In this document: positions 23,333 to 34,180 of the stretch, piece after piece
How the letters are laid out: the number at the start of each line of letters is the position of its first letter
Position numbering within the stretch: the first letter of the stretch is position 1
From: Cyathus striatus
Taxonomy: Eukaryota; Basidiomycota; Agaricomycetes; Agaricales; Nidulariaceae
Direction: 5' to 3'
Assembly (NCBI GenBank): GCA_025738555.1
Contig: JAOVFP010000004.1
Coordinates: forward strand, 930,001 to 994,000
Length of the DNA: 64,000 bases
Made by a program: the position numbers and the translations under genes
Notes under the pieces: model-generated
What the model was told of the DNA's origin: nothing
Databases searched by the model: none
Seen by the model: the letters and a program-made list of their open reading frames with translations, nothing else

Positions 23333-23419
23333 TGAAGTGGCCCAGACCCTCACGTTGGGAAATCCTTTTTAGGATGTGTCCCAATCGGGAGGGGATGGCA
23401 AGCGAGACTACTATAGACC

Positions 23420-23944
23420 ACCAGTCAATTAGACTGTCACGGGCCTGTCACACGCGAAGCATCAGTATATTTATCCTCCGACAGACATCAATTCCTTGTG
23501 TCGGAATGCACGTCAATGCGTCGCATCACTCCATTGAACAGGGGTCAAGATTGTATTTACATTCTAAATACTTAGGAATAATAATAACCATTAGGATGTA
23601 TAGAGTAGTTTGGTTGATGCATCGATGAGAATTCAATGATGTACCTGTGCTAAATGGTATATTTGAGGGCCCTGCCTCACTTCCAGCTTGCAATGATGGT
23701 AAGTAGTATCCCTGCGGCCATTTAAGTTGGTGAGGTAAGGTATAAAAAGCAAGGTAGACAGGCAGGAAGGATGGAGTAGCGCGTTGAGGGGGTATGCGGT
23801 TGAGCGAGTACACAACGGAACACAACGCGAGAGCGCGACGTGGAACGCTGATCACATGACGTCATTAATCGGGGTCTGTTGTTCCGGTACACGGCAAGCG
23901 TGACATCCTCTCCTATTTTCAACTCTTCAATCTGGACATATTTC
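23420..23944. promoter_or_regulatory. Intergenic region with CRE-type palindrome and TATA-like box
   Basis: Contains ATGACGTCAT at 23856-23865, a perfect CRE/ATF-type bZIP site, and GGTATAAAAAGC at about 23735 on the plus strand. No gene could be assigned to these signals, so they may be remnants of a promoter. No coding region recognised. Confidence 0.35.
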
Positions 23945-24647
23945 TATGAAAAAATGACAAGAAATGAATTATAAGATACCTAAGAGTTTATTTATTAAGT
24001 ATGAAAGAAATCCGAGCACGGGAAAGTATAAAAACCATACAAGTCTAATTGACTGGGGTCTAAACTACGGGGGAACTATAGTATCTCTTCGAGGCGGGGT
24101 CTGTGGGGTATCAATATTCAGCGCTTCAGCGCTCAGCCACTCAAAACTTAGCTGCAGCACCACCGTACCTGATTTTCATTCATAGAAAACTGCACTATGT
24201 ATCTCTACTGACAGAAATGGAAGTGGGGGTTGTACGTAAACAACTCATTAATCACGCCAAGCGCGATCATTAATCAGGACTGTCGGAACTTGGGAAAATC
24301 AAGCCTCAAGACCTCAAGACCTCAATCTTCAAGAGCCAAGGAAACCTCCACTCCTCCGCCTTTTTCCGCCTTAAGGAAAGGACACCAGAACATTCGAATT
24401 CGCCAGACGTAATATCGGAAACCATGTGCCCAAGTCTGCCTGCAATTTAAAGGTTTTGCGTTGAGCTCCAAGGTTATTTTCTGCGCCTGGGCATTCTAAT
24501 ATCTTCCACTAAGTGGACCGATAATCTAGATTTGAGATGTTGCAAGTATGAACGTTGTTCCAAATTACTAATACATAGTGAGACAAGTAATCGAATACTA
24601 GGTACAGCGAAATGTCTCCAGATAGGCACATTTTCACGCAAACACAT

Positions 24648-24724
24648 GCCTTCTTGGCTCTCATACGAACCTAAGTATGAAGCTACAAATCCAGAGGTCG
24701 ACAGTTCGAACCTGCCAGGGGGCA
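24648..24724 (+). pseudogene. tRNA-Met-derived pseudogene
   Basis: Retains CTTCTTGGCTC, the intron-side block GAAGCTACAAATCCAGAGGTC, a full T arm (GACAGTTCGAACCTGCC) and the GGGGGCA 3' end. The D arm and 5' anticodon stem have been lost, so it cannot fold as a tRNA. Confidence 0.6.
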
Positions 24725-24796
24725 TATACAGTGTTTAACCTTTGTATTTTAGTGTCTGTAGTTATATATACTATTTATTGACTAGACTTGAACAGA

Positions 24797-24872
24797 TGCC
24801 CTCTTAGCGCAGTCGGTAACGGCGCCAGTATCATTGAAATTTGAGTCAACAGTTCAAACCTGTCAGGGGGCA
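24797..24872 (+). pseudogene. tRNA-Met-like sequence
   Basis: Acceptor ends TGCCCTC and GGGGGCA still pair, and the A box (TAGCGCAGTCGG) and B box (AGTTCAAACC) are close to consensus. CAT lies in the expected anticodon region, but the anticodon stem does not pair. Probably a pseudogene, though Pol III promoter elements survive. Confidence 0.55.
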
Positions 24873-24966
24873 TATGCATTTTCGAATCTGTTATTTTAGT
24901 GTCTGTATTAGTTATATTATTTATCGACTTTCCCTTCGTAACAAAAGATCCCGCACCAAGACTGAA

Positions 24967-25035
24967 CAGATGTCTTCTTGGCTCAGTCCATAAGAGCGTT
25001 AGTCTTGATTAATTAGCAGTTCGAACCTGCCTTTA
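24967..25035 (+). pseudogene. tRNA-like fragment, third in the cluster
   Basis: CTTCTTGGCTCAGTCCATAAGAGCG (D-arm region) and GCAGTTCGAACCTGC (T arm) are recognisable, but the 3' acceptor half is replaced. A degenerate member of the same tRNA-Met family. Confidence 0.45.
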
Positions 25036-26349
25036 TTCACACACAAAGCAACAGCCTCCAACTAGCTTTCCCATTAATACTCGGAGTTATGAAGTTCTTC
25101 CTCCAAACCCTCCTTCTCATATTTCTCAAACTTCCCATACTTTTCCTTGTCAGCAACAACAGCTAAATTCCTCCAATCCCAATCCTCAACAAACGAAACT
25201 GGGCGCAGTACTCATCACAGCATACTCCGACAACGTAAGCTGTCCCACATCGTTTGTTGCAAGATCCAGAACTTACACCAAAGCATAATTAAAAGCATCA
25301 CGGCGTGAAAACGTGAATGGACCCCTTTCCCACTTAACAAACCAATTTCCACCAAAGTTGTTCAATCCGGTTCAATCCTCAACCTCTCAGGCGCCTCCGC
25401 AAGCCTCTCACTAACCTTCCTCAATGGTTCCCAAACCATATGACTCTTATCAGCCTACAATTAAAAATCCATAATGTCACCCACCAAGTCATCGCTAGTC
25501 AAATAATAAAAGGGACCCGCGAATGTACTGGTATGGTGAAAGTTGGGTGAAAGTTTACTTCTGAGAGATGACGTGTCATTGCGCTTGCCGTTTTGAAGAG
25601 GTCTGAGCGGCCTGCTCGGAGGACTAACATCCATAGCCACAGATCTATTAGTGCGTTCTTCAAATCTTAGGTATAGAAGAGAAGGAGAAGAGGATAGACG
25701 GACCAAGTTCACCATTATCCCCGCATCGTACCTCCACACATGCCTCGTTTGATCATACGTATGTATCACATCGCTGTAATTCCAGAACTCGTGGAACGAA
25801 CGCTGGTCGATTTCCTATTCATACCATGACCATTATTGTATATCTTGTTAATCAAAATAAGTAAAGAAAAGCGCATACCAGTAATATAAAAATCCAAAAA
25901 CTCGGACTTCCGTCTCTCAATCGCTGCAAGTCCGGAAGTACTCGTATTGGGTACATTCCTATCCAAATCAACTCTCATATCAATTAAGTAACAAAAAAGA
26001 AAGGTTGTACCAGCGTCCACCGAGCAACTGATGAGGTGTAAAATTACGGATTAGCAACGAGTTGTGGTGCGTCTGTCTACCCGGGCCACCACACACACAT
26101 TAATCCCTATCCTTCTTACAAAAACAAAAAGGAAATCAGATGGGAACGTACATGAACAGCCCCAACATGCCCCAACACCCCCCGCAAAGGTGTACTCTCA
26201 GCATACTATAATGTAACCTCATACGAGCAGCCGATACCGAGTGAAGTACATCAGGAATCACTGATCCGGGTACTGAGCCGAGTGCCAAGCTCGGTAAACT
26301 ACATTGATCATCCGCCAAGCCACGAAGATCTCCATAGGCTATATTGAAG

Positions 26350-28590
26350 TACATAGCACGCTCTAGTGCTAGATAGAGAGAAGTAGACTATAGATTGTAG
26401 TGCGCAAGACATGTAGATTTACATACATTAGATAAAAATTTATGTATTACTTTATAGATGACCTACATTTTGATGTAGGCTATACAGGTGCAGGTAGTTC
26501 AACTCTTTATCTCTCTTGAATATAAAAAAATATTTACACCTGACAGTATAACATAAATAACGATGCTTAAAATTTTTTGGTTCTTCACATTTGCTTCAAT
26601 ATAGATTATAAATTTTTAATCATATGTATTAATATGATGCTCTACATCACTATATTTATGCATAATATGTACAATAGTCCTGAGACAAACCAATGGAAAG
26701 GAGGAGCAAGGTAGTAAGAAATGATTGGGGGAGCTTGCTCCCCCTATTTGTCTGCGTTGGCGAGCGAAAATGCATAGTGGCTGTGCATGCACGTACGGAT
26801 TTTGCCGCCACGCTCGGATTCCTCCGTCATTCTCGGATTTGTCCGAAACGCTCGTCAGATTTGCAAGCCACGCTCGGATTTATCCGCCACGCTTGAATTT
26901 GTGCGTCGCGCTCGTATACACTCTCTGCTCATTGTCAATAGTTTGATTTTTTCACTTTAATCAACTCAAAATGAGTGCCTTATACCAGCTTTTTAATGTA
27001 AAAATGAAGCAAAAGTTAATCATAAGAATAATATTGAAGACAAAAAAGCATACCACTGATTAAATTCTGTTCAAATAAATTCAAGCTGGAAATAGTGACA
27101 ACTAAAAATTAAAATATAGTGTAACAAGTTAACTTAATGTGTATAAAAAGGATGTAACTAAAACTAGGATTCGTCAAGCTTGTACTTTAACGTGCGTTGC
27201 ATGTTTTGTTTGCGTTGGCGAGCCAAGATGCGTAGTAGCTGTGCATCCACGTTCGGATTTCTCTGCCACGCTCGGATGTGTCCGCACACACTCGGACTTT
27301 TCCGTACACGCTCGGGTTTGTCCGCTTTACGTTGGTGGGCACTGGGCCAATACAGTGCATTAAAGGCTGTTTAAACAAATCCAAGCTGAAATAGTGGCAG
27401 TTTAATTAGTATGTATAATAAGAATATAACTCAAAGCTAGGATTCGTCAAGCTTGCCCTTTAACGTGCGTCGCGAAGCGACGTACGTTACATGTTTAGGA
27501 GAATCGGAAGTGGTTGTGGAAAGGGGTCGGCACAAAGACAGCAAGATCATGATGCATGCGATTTGCTGGCTGCCGACACGCCGAAACAGTCACATGACAT
27601 AAATCATCGGTTAATTCCGGTTCTCACTTGCAAACAAATTTCCGTTTCCGCTTGTCCTTGTTCATTCTTCCTTCCCTTCACCTCCGTTCCCCCCCTTTCC
27701 CCCTTCCTCCCCTTCCCTTTCCCTTGCCTGACCTTGCTCTTCTCAATGATATGTTCTCATATGGCATATTTGCCTTTACATGAATAGCTATGCTTACCCT
27801 GCTCCCTGCTAAGTGTACTGTGTCGTAAGTTTTTGCTTTGTTACTTAAGTTAATGTTTCTGATTTTTTTTCTGCTGTAGGTTCAGTGACCAATGTTTATC
27901 TGCATCAATGTTACTGACTTATATTGTACGTCCTTTTCTTTTTCTTTCTTTCACTGATGACTCACATGTATTGTTCTGATGTAGCGCTGAGTATGTGTTT
28001 CCATACATTGGGAGATTGGTAGTTATTGTAGCGAGGTGGTTGGGTTGTGTTACTCTGGTAAGCTGCGTATTCCTTGCCTCCTTCTCTTACTTACCACTCC
28101 CATTCCCCTGTAGTGTCATGCGTGCTCAATATCCTGTACGCCGGCAACATTCCACATCGATGACATGTCTTGTATGCCTATCGTCCTATTCAATGTTCGG
28201 ATTTTTGGAGTTTGAGATGGATGTGAAGGGTTATAGCTAAGGATGTGTATCGAATGAGAGGGCTGTCACTGAGTAGTTTAAAGACAACTGTATAGTAGTG
28301 TATCAAATATATATGGTTTTATCTATTCTGCCAATTTCTGCGAGTGATTTTTTTTGAAGCATCGGTAATAAATGTATTCAACAAGCTACATGTTTGTTAC
28401 TTACATACATACAGTAGCAGTAATATACGAGTAGTCTACGCTTCCAAAGGCAGAGTTATATGGAGTTACCAAGCCGCTACCCCAGCTATATTGGTCTACG
28501 TTGATCTATGAAAAGATGGTATGAGTATATGGATCTACATAAAGGGGACTTTCTGATAAGAGATATTCGTGCTATATGGCCTACATAGCT
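26350..28590. other. Unidentified insertion inside PL26 relic copy 1
   Basis: The homologous copy at 61.72 kb is continuous across the point where this 2.2 kb begins and ends, so it is an insertion. The edges are AT-rich. It contains two related arrays (26750-26920 and 27210-27340), a self-complementary GGGAGCTTGCTCCCC at 26729, GTCGC-GAA-GCGAC at 27467, and a twice-repeated GATTCGTCAAGCTTG (27167 and 27439). Plus-strand frames (27491-27787, 27995-28240) are pyrimidine-rich with no motif. Precise ends and a target duplication were not found. Confidence 0.5.
26750..26920 (+). repeat. Degenerate tandem array, unit about 22 nt (CACGCTCGGATTTNTCCG)
   Basis: About seven imperfect units around CGCTCGGATTTGTCCG, including GCCACGCTCGGATTC, CATTCTCGGATTTGTCCG and GCCACGCTCGGATTTATCCG. 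A second array of four or more units lies at 27240-27330, preceded in both cases by GTTTGCGTTGGCGAGC-like sequence. Confidence 0.7.
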
Positions 28591-29161
28591 CTATATTACT
28601 ACCCTTTTGATTCCTGATGTAGGATCTGGGTCGTCTAAGACTTCGTATGCTAGTTCCAACTGCGTTCTATTTAGGGTGGAGAGAGAAGGAAGAGGGAGGA
28701 CGTACACCATGAGCTGCAGTATAGTAATGTCTCATGTCCATTGCTGGAGTCTGCCATCCCACCATCAGCTACGCTAAAAGAGGGGGGAGAAGGGAAGGAA
28801 GGATGAACTGAAGGACTCCAAACCTATAGCGTGGTGGAGGCACTATCTGTGCCTGCACCCTGGATATCCAGACCTCAGGGTGCTTTTTGCCAAAAGCATA
28901 CTTCGGTACATCAGCTTTGGTTCTGTTATGAAACATGAGAGAGAGCAGGACCCATGACATATGGGCTAAGGGTCGTTCCGCGAAGCGGACAAATTTTTGA
29001 AATTTGACCCCTTAGGACGTTCCAGATACGGACAGATTTCGAGCCTTTCTGAGCAAAAGGTAGTTCCAAAAATGTGGACAGCCTTGGTCTCTATCTGTGG
29101 GTCGTTCTGTGGTCCGGACACGAACTAGCATATAGCGTGCCCTCTCCAATTTGTAGGAAAG

Positions 29162-29245
29162 CCAGGTAGTGCAGCGGTTGTACATACAATATTATAGATC
29201 TTGAAGTTGAAGGCACGGGATCGATAGTTCGATTCCCGTTGAAGC
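29162..29245 (+). ncRNA. tRNA-like / SINE-like sequence within the hAT-like element
   Basis: Contains an A-box-like TAGTGCAGCGGTTG and a B-box-like AGTTCGATTCC, 60 nt apart, as in Pol III internal promoters. The acceptor ends do not pair and the T-arm is disturbed by an extra GATCGATA segment. It is either a tRNA pseudogene or the head of a SINE. Confidence 0.4.
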
Positions 29246-29935
29246 AATTATGATGTTAAGTCTGGTTTTTTGCTCTGTTGTCGATGAGTTTGCATTCTTT
29301 CTTTCCTCCATCACCGCTCATCTCTCATCAGACTGACTCGCAATGTCTCTTTATCGCATTTCCTTGACTCCTCGTTTATGTTTTATGAATTTGAGCTCGT
29401 CGAAAACCCTCACAAAGCCCAGCTATGGCCATATGAACAATGGCCACACTCGCCTCAAAACTCCGTTTTAGTGAATTTGCTGTGCTCCTCTCATTTCTAG
29501 TTGGTCAGACTTTACATATGCCGGTTTTTGTACTCATCTTACTGTTCTAGATTACATTATGCTTCGTGCTCGCAGCGCTCTGCTGAGGTTTTTTTTCATT
29601 CTCTTATTTTACTATAAAACCATGTATCTATGTGCTTTTCAACCCAACAAGAATTTACCTTTCCTTTCGAGTCTGATCTAAGACTTTCAGTTGCTCTCAT
29701 TTATCTCTTACAATCTTGTCTCAGGCTTTATTTTCAATTGTCGTTTTCTATTTGCTTTCCTTCCACATTTTCAGGCTTCCTGTCTCCGTTGTGTTGGTAT
29801 TTATTTCAGGACTCCTTTATTCATTTTACCGTTGTCTAACATCTTATTTAAAAGCTAACACTTCGTTATACCACCAGCTAGTGGTGTGGTTATTGATAGG
29901 CTTTCCGAATTTCGTTTAAATACTGTCAGATTTAA

Positions 29936-30678
29936 TGGCCCCTCCTCGAGTCTCACTCAATATTTGCGACACGGTGACGCATGACTCAATTATCGATCTC
30001 ACCGACGATCGTCGATTATCTCAGTCTACGATTTCAGATGGTACTGCTGGGGAGGATATACCTCTCGCTATTCCGCTGCTATTCCAATGACACTTTCCAG
30101 CTCCTACCATCTCAGTTCTCCGATTTGTCGCATCACATATTCCTGAAGTTTCGAATGATATAGTATCATTCAAACCTTCAGCCTGGTTCAGAAAAGATGC
30201 ACCTATGACAGATCCAGTTTGCATCCTCAGGTGCCCCATTCCTAGCCAGAGTATTTTACAGAAGCTGGAGGTTATGATCTACCAACCTAATTTTCAATGT
30301 TCTGTTTCACGTTCAATTATGGACCCGTGCTTCAATGATGGAGTGGATCGTCTTCCACTATGGACTGTTACATTCTAGAAAGAAATATCAAAGATATCAC
30401 TCATCCAGTCACTCTCCAGAATTTCAGTACAGATATTCCAACATATACATGGTCATTTCTTTACATCAAAGCCCACAAAGACTGCTATATTCAATCTCCA
30501 TCAATTTGGTCATGTACCTCCTTGCAAAGTCTTAACTCTTTTATCCCATGGGCCAATTTCTCTCTCAAATTGTCGATTGGAAATTAGGCAAGTTGATCTA
30601 AACATCTACAAAGAGCTGTATGCAGGGCACGAAAACATTAGCAAAGCAGTGAAGAACTTCAAAAAGAGGGATGCGTAG
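29936..30678 (+). pseudogene. Degenerate ORF in the hAT-like element, unknown protein
   Basis: A plus-strand frame begins MAPPRVSLNICDTVTHDS and runs through IIDLTDD, ASHIPEVSNDIVSFKPSAWF and KLEVMIYQPNF to about 30380, interrupted by one TGA. It then shifts frame (ITHPVTLQNFSTDIPTYTW) and ends near KNFKKRDA. Stops and the shift show it is broken. IIDLTDD resembles a SUMO-interacting motif, but I do not recognise a transposase domain. It could be a remnant transposase or cargo. Confidence 0.5.
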
Positions 30679-31720
30679 TATATAATATTTACTGTTACAT
30701 ATTCATGTATTGGAGACTGACAAATATAAGTGCTTTGAAGGAAGATTTCGACGACCAGAACAAAAAATGGCGTAATTAGAGGTCGTTCCCTGTTTTTCGG
30801 ACAAAAATTGGTCCATGGGGGGACGTTCCCAGATATCCGGACAAATTTCGAAATTTATATCGTATGTCGTTCCAATTCCGGACAAAAACTCGCAAATTTG
30901 GGACGGACAAACTTTCGGAAAATGGGAAATTTTCTGGAACGACCTTTGGCCCATATGTCATGGGTCCTGAGAGAGCCTGAGAAGGAGGGAGAGGCAAAAA
31001 GAAGGGGGAAGCGAGGAAACGAGATGGGAAGCGGGAGATGAAGGGAGGCAGAAAGGAAAGAGGGAGGGATGATGGAAGGAAGGAAGGAAGGGTGGATGGT
31101 GAGAAGACGGGAAGCGCGCGCGAGATACGAAGAACAAAAAACGAACCTTTAAGTCCAAAAACAACACCCCACCACTCGCACCGCTCACATATCCAACTTC
31201 CGCAGCCCGCCCTCCAAAGCTCGCATGATCGATCCACGAAGCCAAGCCTCCCGTAGATCGTTTCCGGACTGTGAATGATGCGTGGGTGAGTTTGGTGAGT
31301 AAGAAGTTGTTTCATGTCTAGTGGGAGGGGGGTTAGGTGTGTCGAATAGAGAGGGAGAAGAATAAGAAAGAAAAAAGAAGGGAAGAGAAAGGAAGGAAGG
31401 AAAGGAGGAAAGGAAGGAAATTGAAGAGAAAAAGAAAAGAAAGAACAAGAGGAAAGAAGAAACGCACAGTCAGCGCATCAACCCCCTCATCATGCTCGGC
31501 CAAGTCCCATTATCAGGCGTAGCATGCCCCTCGAACTCTGCTTGTACACAAAGCAGCCTCTGTTGTATCCCTTCTCAATCTTGATATTACGCATATTGGT
31601 TTGCCCCCTAGATCGTATTCCCTCCGTTGAAGGAGGGGGGGGAGGGGAAGGGGAGTTAAGGAATCGGGTATGTCTGTTGTATAGTTTATAGATATCATGA
31701 GTTTGAATACCATATTGGGG

Positions 31721-32985
31721 GAGCACCTGCGAAGCGACGTTCCAATTCGTATTACGTAATTAGCAAGATCACGTTCGCATGACGAGTCCGTACGCGTTCA
31801 CTATTCGTTCTCTATCCCCCGCTCACTTGTTCCAGGCTTTCCTTGAATAATACCTCTCCTTGCGCCGCCAAGACGCGATGTTTATCCCCTGAAATACTAC
31901 GAGTTCTCAAAATGGCTCAGATATCTGCTGGGGAAATTTTCCAGTGGAGTTACGGCACACATGTAGACATATCCAGCATGATTCAAATCTTACACACATG
32001 CTGATATGTCAGGAAAATGGTCTCCATTTGGTAAATCATCAAAAACTTTCAATGTGGCATTCTACATAAAAGGTTTATTGATGCAGTTTTCTATTCTTCG
32101 CACCCGGGCATCAGTTTTGTATTTGAAGAATTATTAAGATGGGTGGATATAATGGAACCTGTCTCGTAAAAAAGAGATAAGTAAAGGTGCTATGGAGGGA
32201 AAAGATGAAGAATGGAGAAAGGGAGAACATCGTAGAATTGAGGTAGTGGTTATATACAGGTAGTTGGGGTACGAGAGGGTCGGAAGCCATAAGACCATGA
32301 TACCTGCTCAGCTCTACTAGCTTCGATTTGGTGGATGGTGTAGACAGGATAGGAATGTCCAAATAACAAAGGGGAGAAGAAAAACCAGCATCTCTAATTA
32401 CTACCCGTGACGTACCGACACAAGACCTTGATGTCTACAAGAAAACTCGTCTCCTCACAAACTTCAACTCATTGGACTTTTTTACTCAAGTTTTCCCATT
32501 CTTCAAGATTGTTTCAAGCTATGTTCCTCCACAATATTTTGTATTCTTTCTTCCGATATACATAGTCTTACTACACTCAGATATATTTGTTTTATCAGTA
32601 TATAAACCTCTGTAGTTATACTACAGACGATCTAATCAAGTTACTTCCCCACTCGTACTCAAGGATATTTTCAAACCACGCTCTGTCTGTATCGTTCACT
32701 TTAGAACTTCGATTTAAAGTTTTCCTGCACTAGTTATGTCGCAAACCCTCAATTTTCAATTCCAACTTCGTTGCTCCACCTTAGAACACCCTGTCGAATG
32801 GGCGCCTCGACAACTCGCATTATATTGTCTATGTTAGGTACACTCAGCCGACCTTACATCTCTTCAGTACACGGTGGAACAGTGGATTAAATGAACATAA
32901 TCTTATTCTTATGGTTATGGCTGATAACTGTGAGCGTAACGGCACGAATAAAAATATATCAAAAATGGGTACCGAAGGAGCACAG
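31721..32985. other. Unassigned spacer
   Basis: Between the PL26 relic and the tail of receptor paralogue B. Moderate AT content and short open frames only. The counterpart beyond the upstream end of PL26 copy 2 lies outside the window, so whether this belongs to the duplicated segment cannot be told. Confidence 0.4.
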
Positions 32986-33240
32986 CTAGACAGTTAATAC
33001 ACCCCTAATTACACCTGCACTGGGCCATTGTCGTTCTACTATACCAGGTTCTGATTCATAGATACCGCACGACGGATCGACACTGTGCTGGGGGTTAGAA
33101 CCACTAAATGTACTCGTAAGAACACTTGTTGGAGCTTGAATTGTGCTTCCCATCGTCTTTGACTTCGCAGTATATGGGTTCAAGTCCGGCTGGCGAGATG
33201 GCGCAGATGTTGTCAAGTCCTCAGAGTATTCTTGTCCATT
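32986..33240 (-). pseudogene. Untranslated tail of receptor paralogue B
   Basis: 84 codons open after the in-frame TGA. They contain TTSAPSRQPDLNPY and YESEPGIVERQWPS, matching TTSAPSRQPNSLSY and HESEPGITERQWSS in paralogue A. It would be the cytoplasmic Ser/Thr-rich tail if the stop were read through or spliced out. Confidence 0.7.
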
Positions 33241-34180
33241 TCAGAGTCGCCGGTATAGATATGTCACAAGGAAGAGTAAATTGCATACGATAAGCGAAAC
33301 GGTAACCTGGGGCTGAGTTAACAGTAACTTTCTAATATTTGGAACAATGCGTACCTTGAAATATGATATAGCACTTTGTGCTTGAAGGTCATCCTTCTGG
33401 ATATATACACAGTGAATAATACTTGTCGCCAACACCAGTATTTCAGTTGCAAAGATGGCTTGAAGTAGACGATAGACCCGCTTCTTCAGTTTCATTTTGC
33501 AAAGAAAGTAAGTAGGGGCCCCGAGGAGCCATAAATCCGCAAAAAAGCTTGCTAAAATCTGGTGAATAAATAGGCTAATTTCTATAGGCAGAAATACATA
33601 CTTCCAAGATCGGTGTACCCAGTCACAACAGACTTATCACTACATGTGTAACTAGGACCAGGGGGACTGCAGTATATCGCCTTTTGAACAATTATTGCGA
33701 TACTTATCAGTCCGAAAATAGCTGCCACGATTTTTGAAATGAACAGTGACTTTCCAGTGGCAATTATACGGACAATTGTGACTGCAACACTCAGACGCGA
33801 AGCCCTGGTTATGAGATATTAAAGTACTCGGCATTCGCAATTTAACGGAACATACCATAAAGCTAGCCTGCACGTTACCATTACGACAGGAAAAGAAGAA
33901 ACCCGAGAGCGAGGTAAATCAAAAGCGACTTCTATGTAGCCGGAAAACAACAGTGCAGTGCTGATCAGTGAAAAAAAGGCCCAGAAGTCATCCCACCACA
34001 ACTGTCGGAACCGTGCGCGATATATCAAGCGAAATGCAGTAGATAAAATCGCACAGGAGTGGAATATGATAATAAAAGATAGGATTGGTGACCGGAACGC
34101 TATATATATTGTATATCTATTAGTGCACACACTCATGAATAGGGGCTGCAGAAGAGCTTACCCAGAATATTCGATGGCAT
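33241..34180 (-). CDS. Pth11-like rhodopsin-fold membrane protein, paralogue B (tail cut by TGA)
   Basis: Five exons mirror paralogue A: 34162-34180, 33856-34099, 33602-33804, 33355-33551, 33241-33306; 242 aa. Exons 3 and 4 have exactly the same lengths (203 and 197 nt) as in A. Motifs: FRLIYRARFRQLWWDDFWA, SRLSVAVTIVR, LLGAPTYFLCK, ATEILVLATSIIHCVY, VTVSLIVCNLLFLVTYLY. A TGA at 33241-33243 follows the last membrane helix, at the place where A reads on through a Gln codon. The sequence beyond (32986-33240) stays open in the same frame and is still similar to A's tail. Either B makes a tail-less receptor or it carries a recent nonsense mutation. It should sit in the plasma membrane; ligand unknown. 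Confidence 0.75.

Larger units (their letters stand above)
22146..23410. mobile_element. MULE-like element with long terminal inverted repeats
   Basis: Inverted repeats start TAGTCTCGCTTGCC at 22146 and end with the complement at 23410. They extend inward well over 100 bp on each side, through the block that reads GGGTCTGGGCCACTTC to the block GTCGAACTTCGGTCAA. The flanks are near-identical 9-bp sequences, CTATAGTTC (22137-22145) and CTATAGACC (23411-23419). Long inverted repeats plus a 9-bp duplication are typical of Mutator-like elements. The right arm is split by a second element at 23057-23332. The interior carries an open frame unlike any transposase I know. Confidence 0.7.
23945..25070 (+). 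repeat. Segmental duplication S, copy 1, left part (tRNA-bearing)
   Basis: Aligns colinearly by eye with 59955-60840. Shared blocks: CCGTACCTGATTTTCAT at 24165 with CCTGTACCTGATTTTCAT at 60015; ATTAATCAGGA at 24270 with 60130; TTGAGCTCCAAGG at 24460 with 60530; then tRNA-like sequence. Copy 1 keeps normal CpG content while copy 2 is CpG-poor over much of this part. Confidence 0.65.
28947..30968 (+). mobile_element. hAT-like DNA transposon (2.0 kb) inserted in the PL26 relic
   Basis: Terminal inverted repeats of over 30 bp: AGGACCCATGACATATGGGC at 28947 and its complement ending at 30968. Perfect 8-bp flanking duplication GAGAGAGC at 28939-28946 and 30969-30976. An 8-bp duplication is typical of hAT elements; the end may be read as CAGGACCC if the flanking C is counted. 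Subterminal regions carry repeated GGTCGTTCC...CGGACAAA words (28972-29120 and 30780-30950), as hAT ends often do. The interior ORF is broken, so the copy is non-autonomous. Confidence 0.82.
25071..31720 (-). pseudogene. PL26-like (exo-rhamnogalacturonan lyase, PcRGLX/YetA family) relic, copy 1, split by two insertions
   Basis: The gene runs on the minus strand. Recognisable blocks from 5' to 3': GLASWIDHASFGGRAAEVGYV at about 31200; AMDMRHYYTAAH then AYEVLDDPDPT at about 28620-28740; RNVPNTSTSGLAAIERRKSE and FLDFYIT at about 25880-25960; HTYDQTRHVWRYDAG at about 25730; FYYLTSDDLVGDIMDF at about 25470; then a decayed tail with ADKSHMVWEPLRKV, WERGPFTFSRRDAFNYAL and EDWDWRNLAVVADKEKYGKFE to about 25090. 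In-frame stops and frame changes are frequent. Known PL26 enzymes act on rhamnogalacturonan chain ends. The relic is interrupted at 26.35-28.6 kb and by the hAT-like element at 28947-30968. The family call rests on motif memory. Confidence 0.65.

Noticed and set aside
24797..24872. Functional tRNA-Met at 24.8 kb
   Set aside because: The acceptor ends pair and the promoter boxes survive, but the anticodon stem does not form.
26750..27340. CRISPR-like array
   Set aside because: Units are degenerate, contiguous and without unique spacers, in a eukaryotic genome.
30776..31522. Open frames rich in Pro/Leu/Ser or Lys/Arg/Glu around 31.0-31.5 kb, and the similar ones at 61.9-62.3 and 63.7-64.0 kb
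   Set aside because: They are translations of purine/pyrimidine-biased intron-like DNA (GGAAGG and CCTTCC runs), not proteins.
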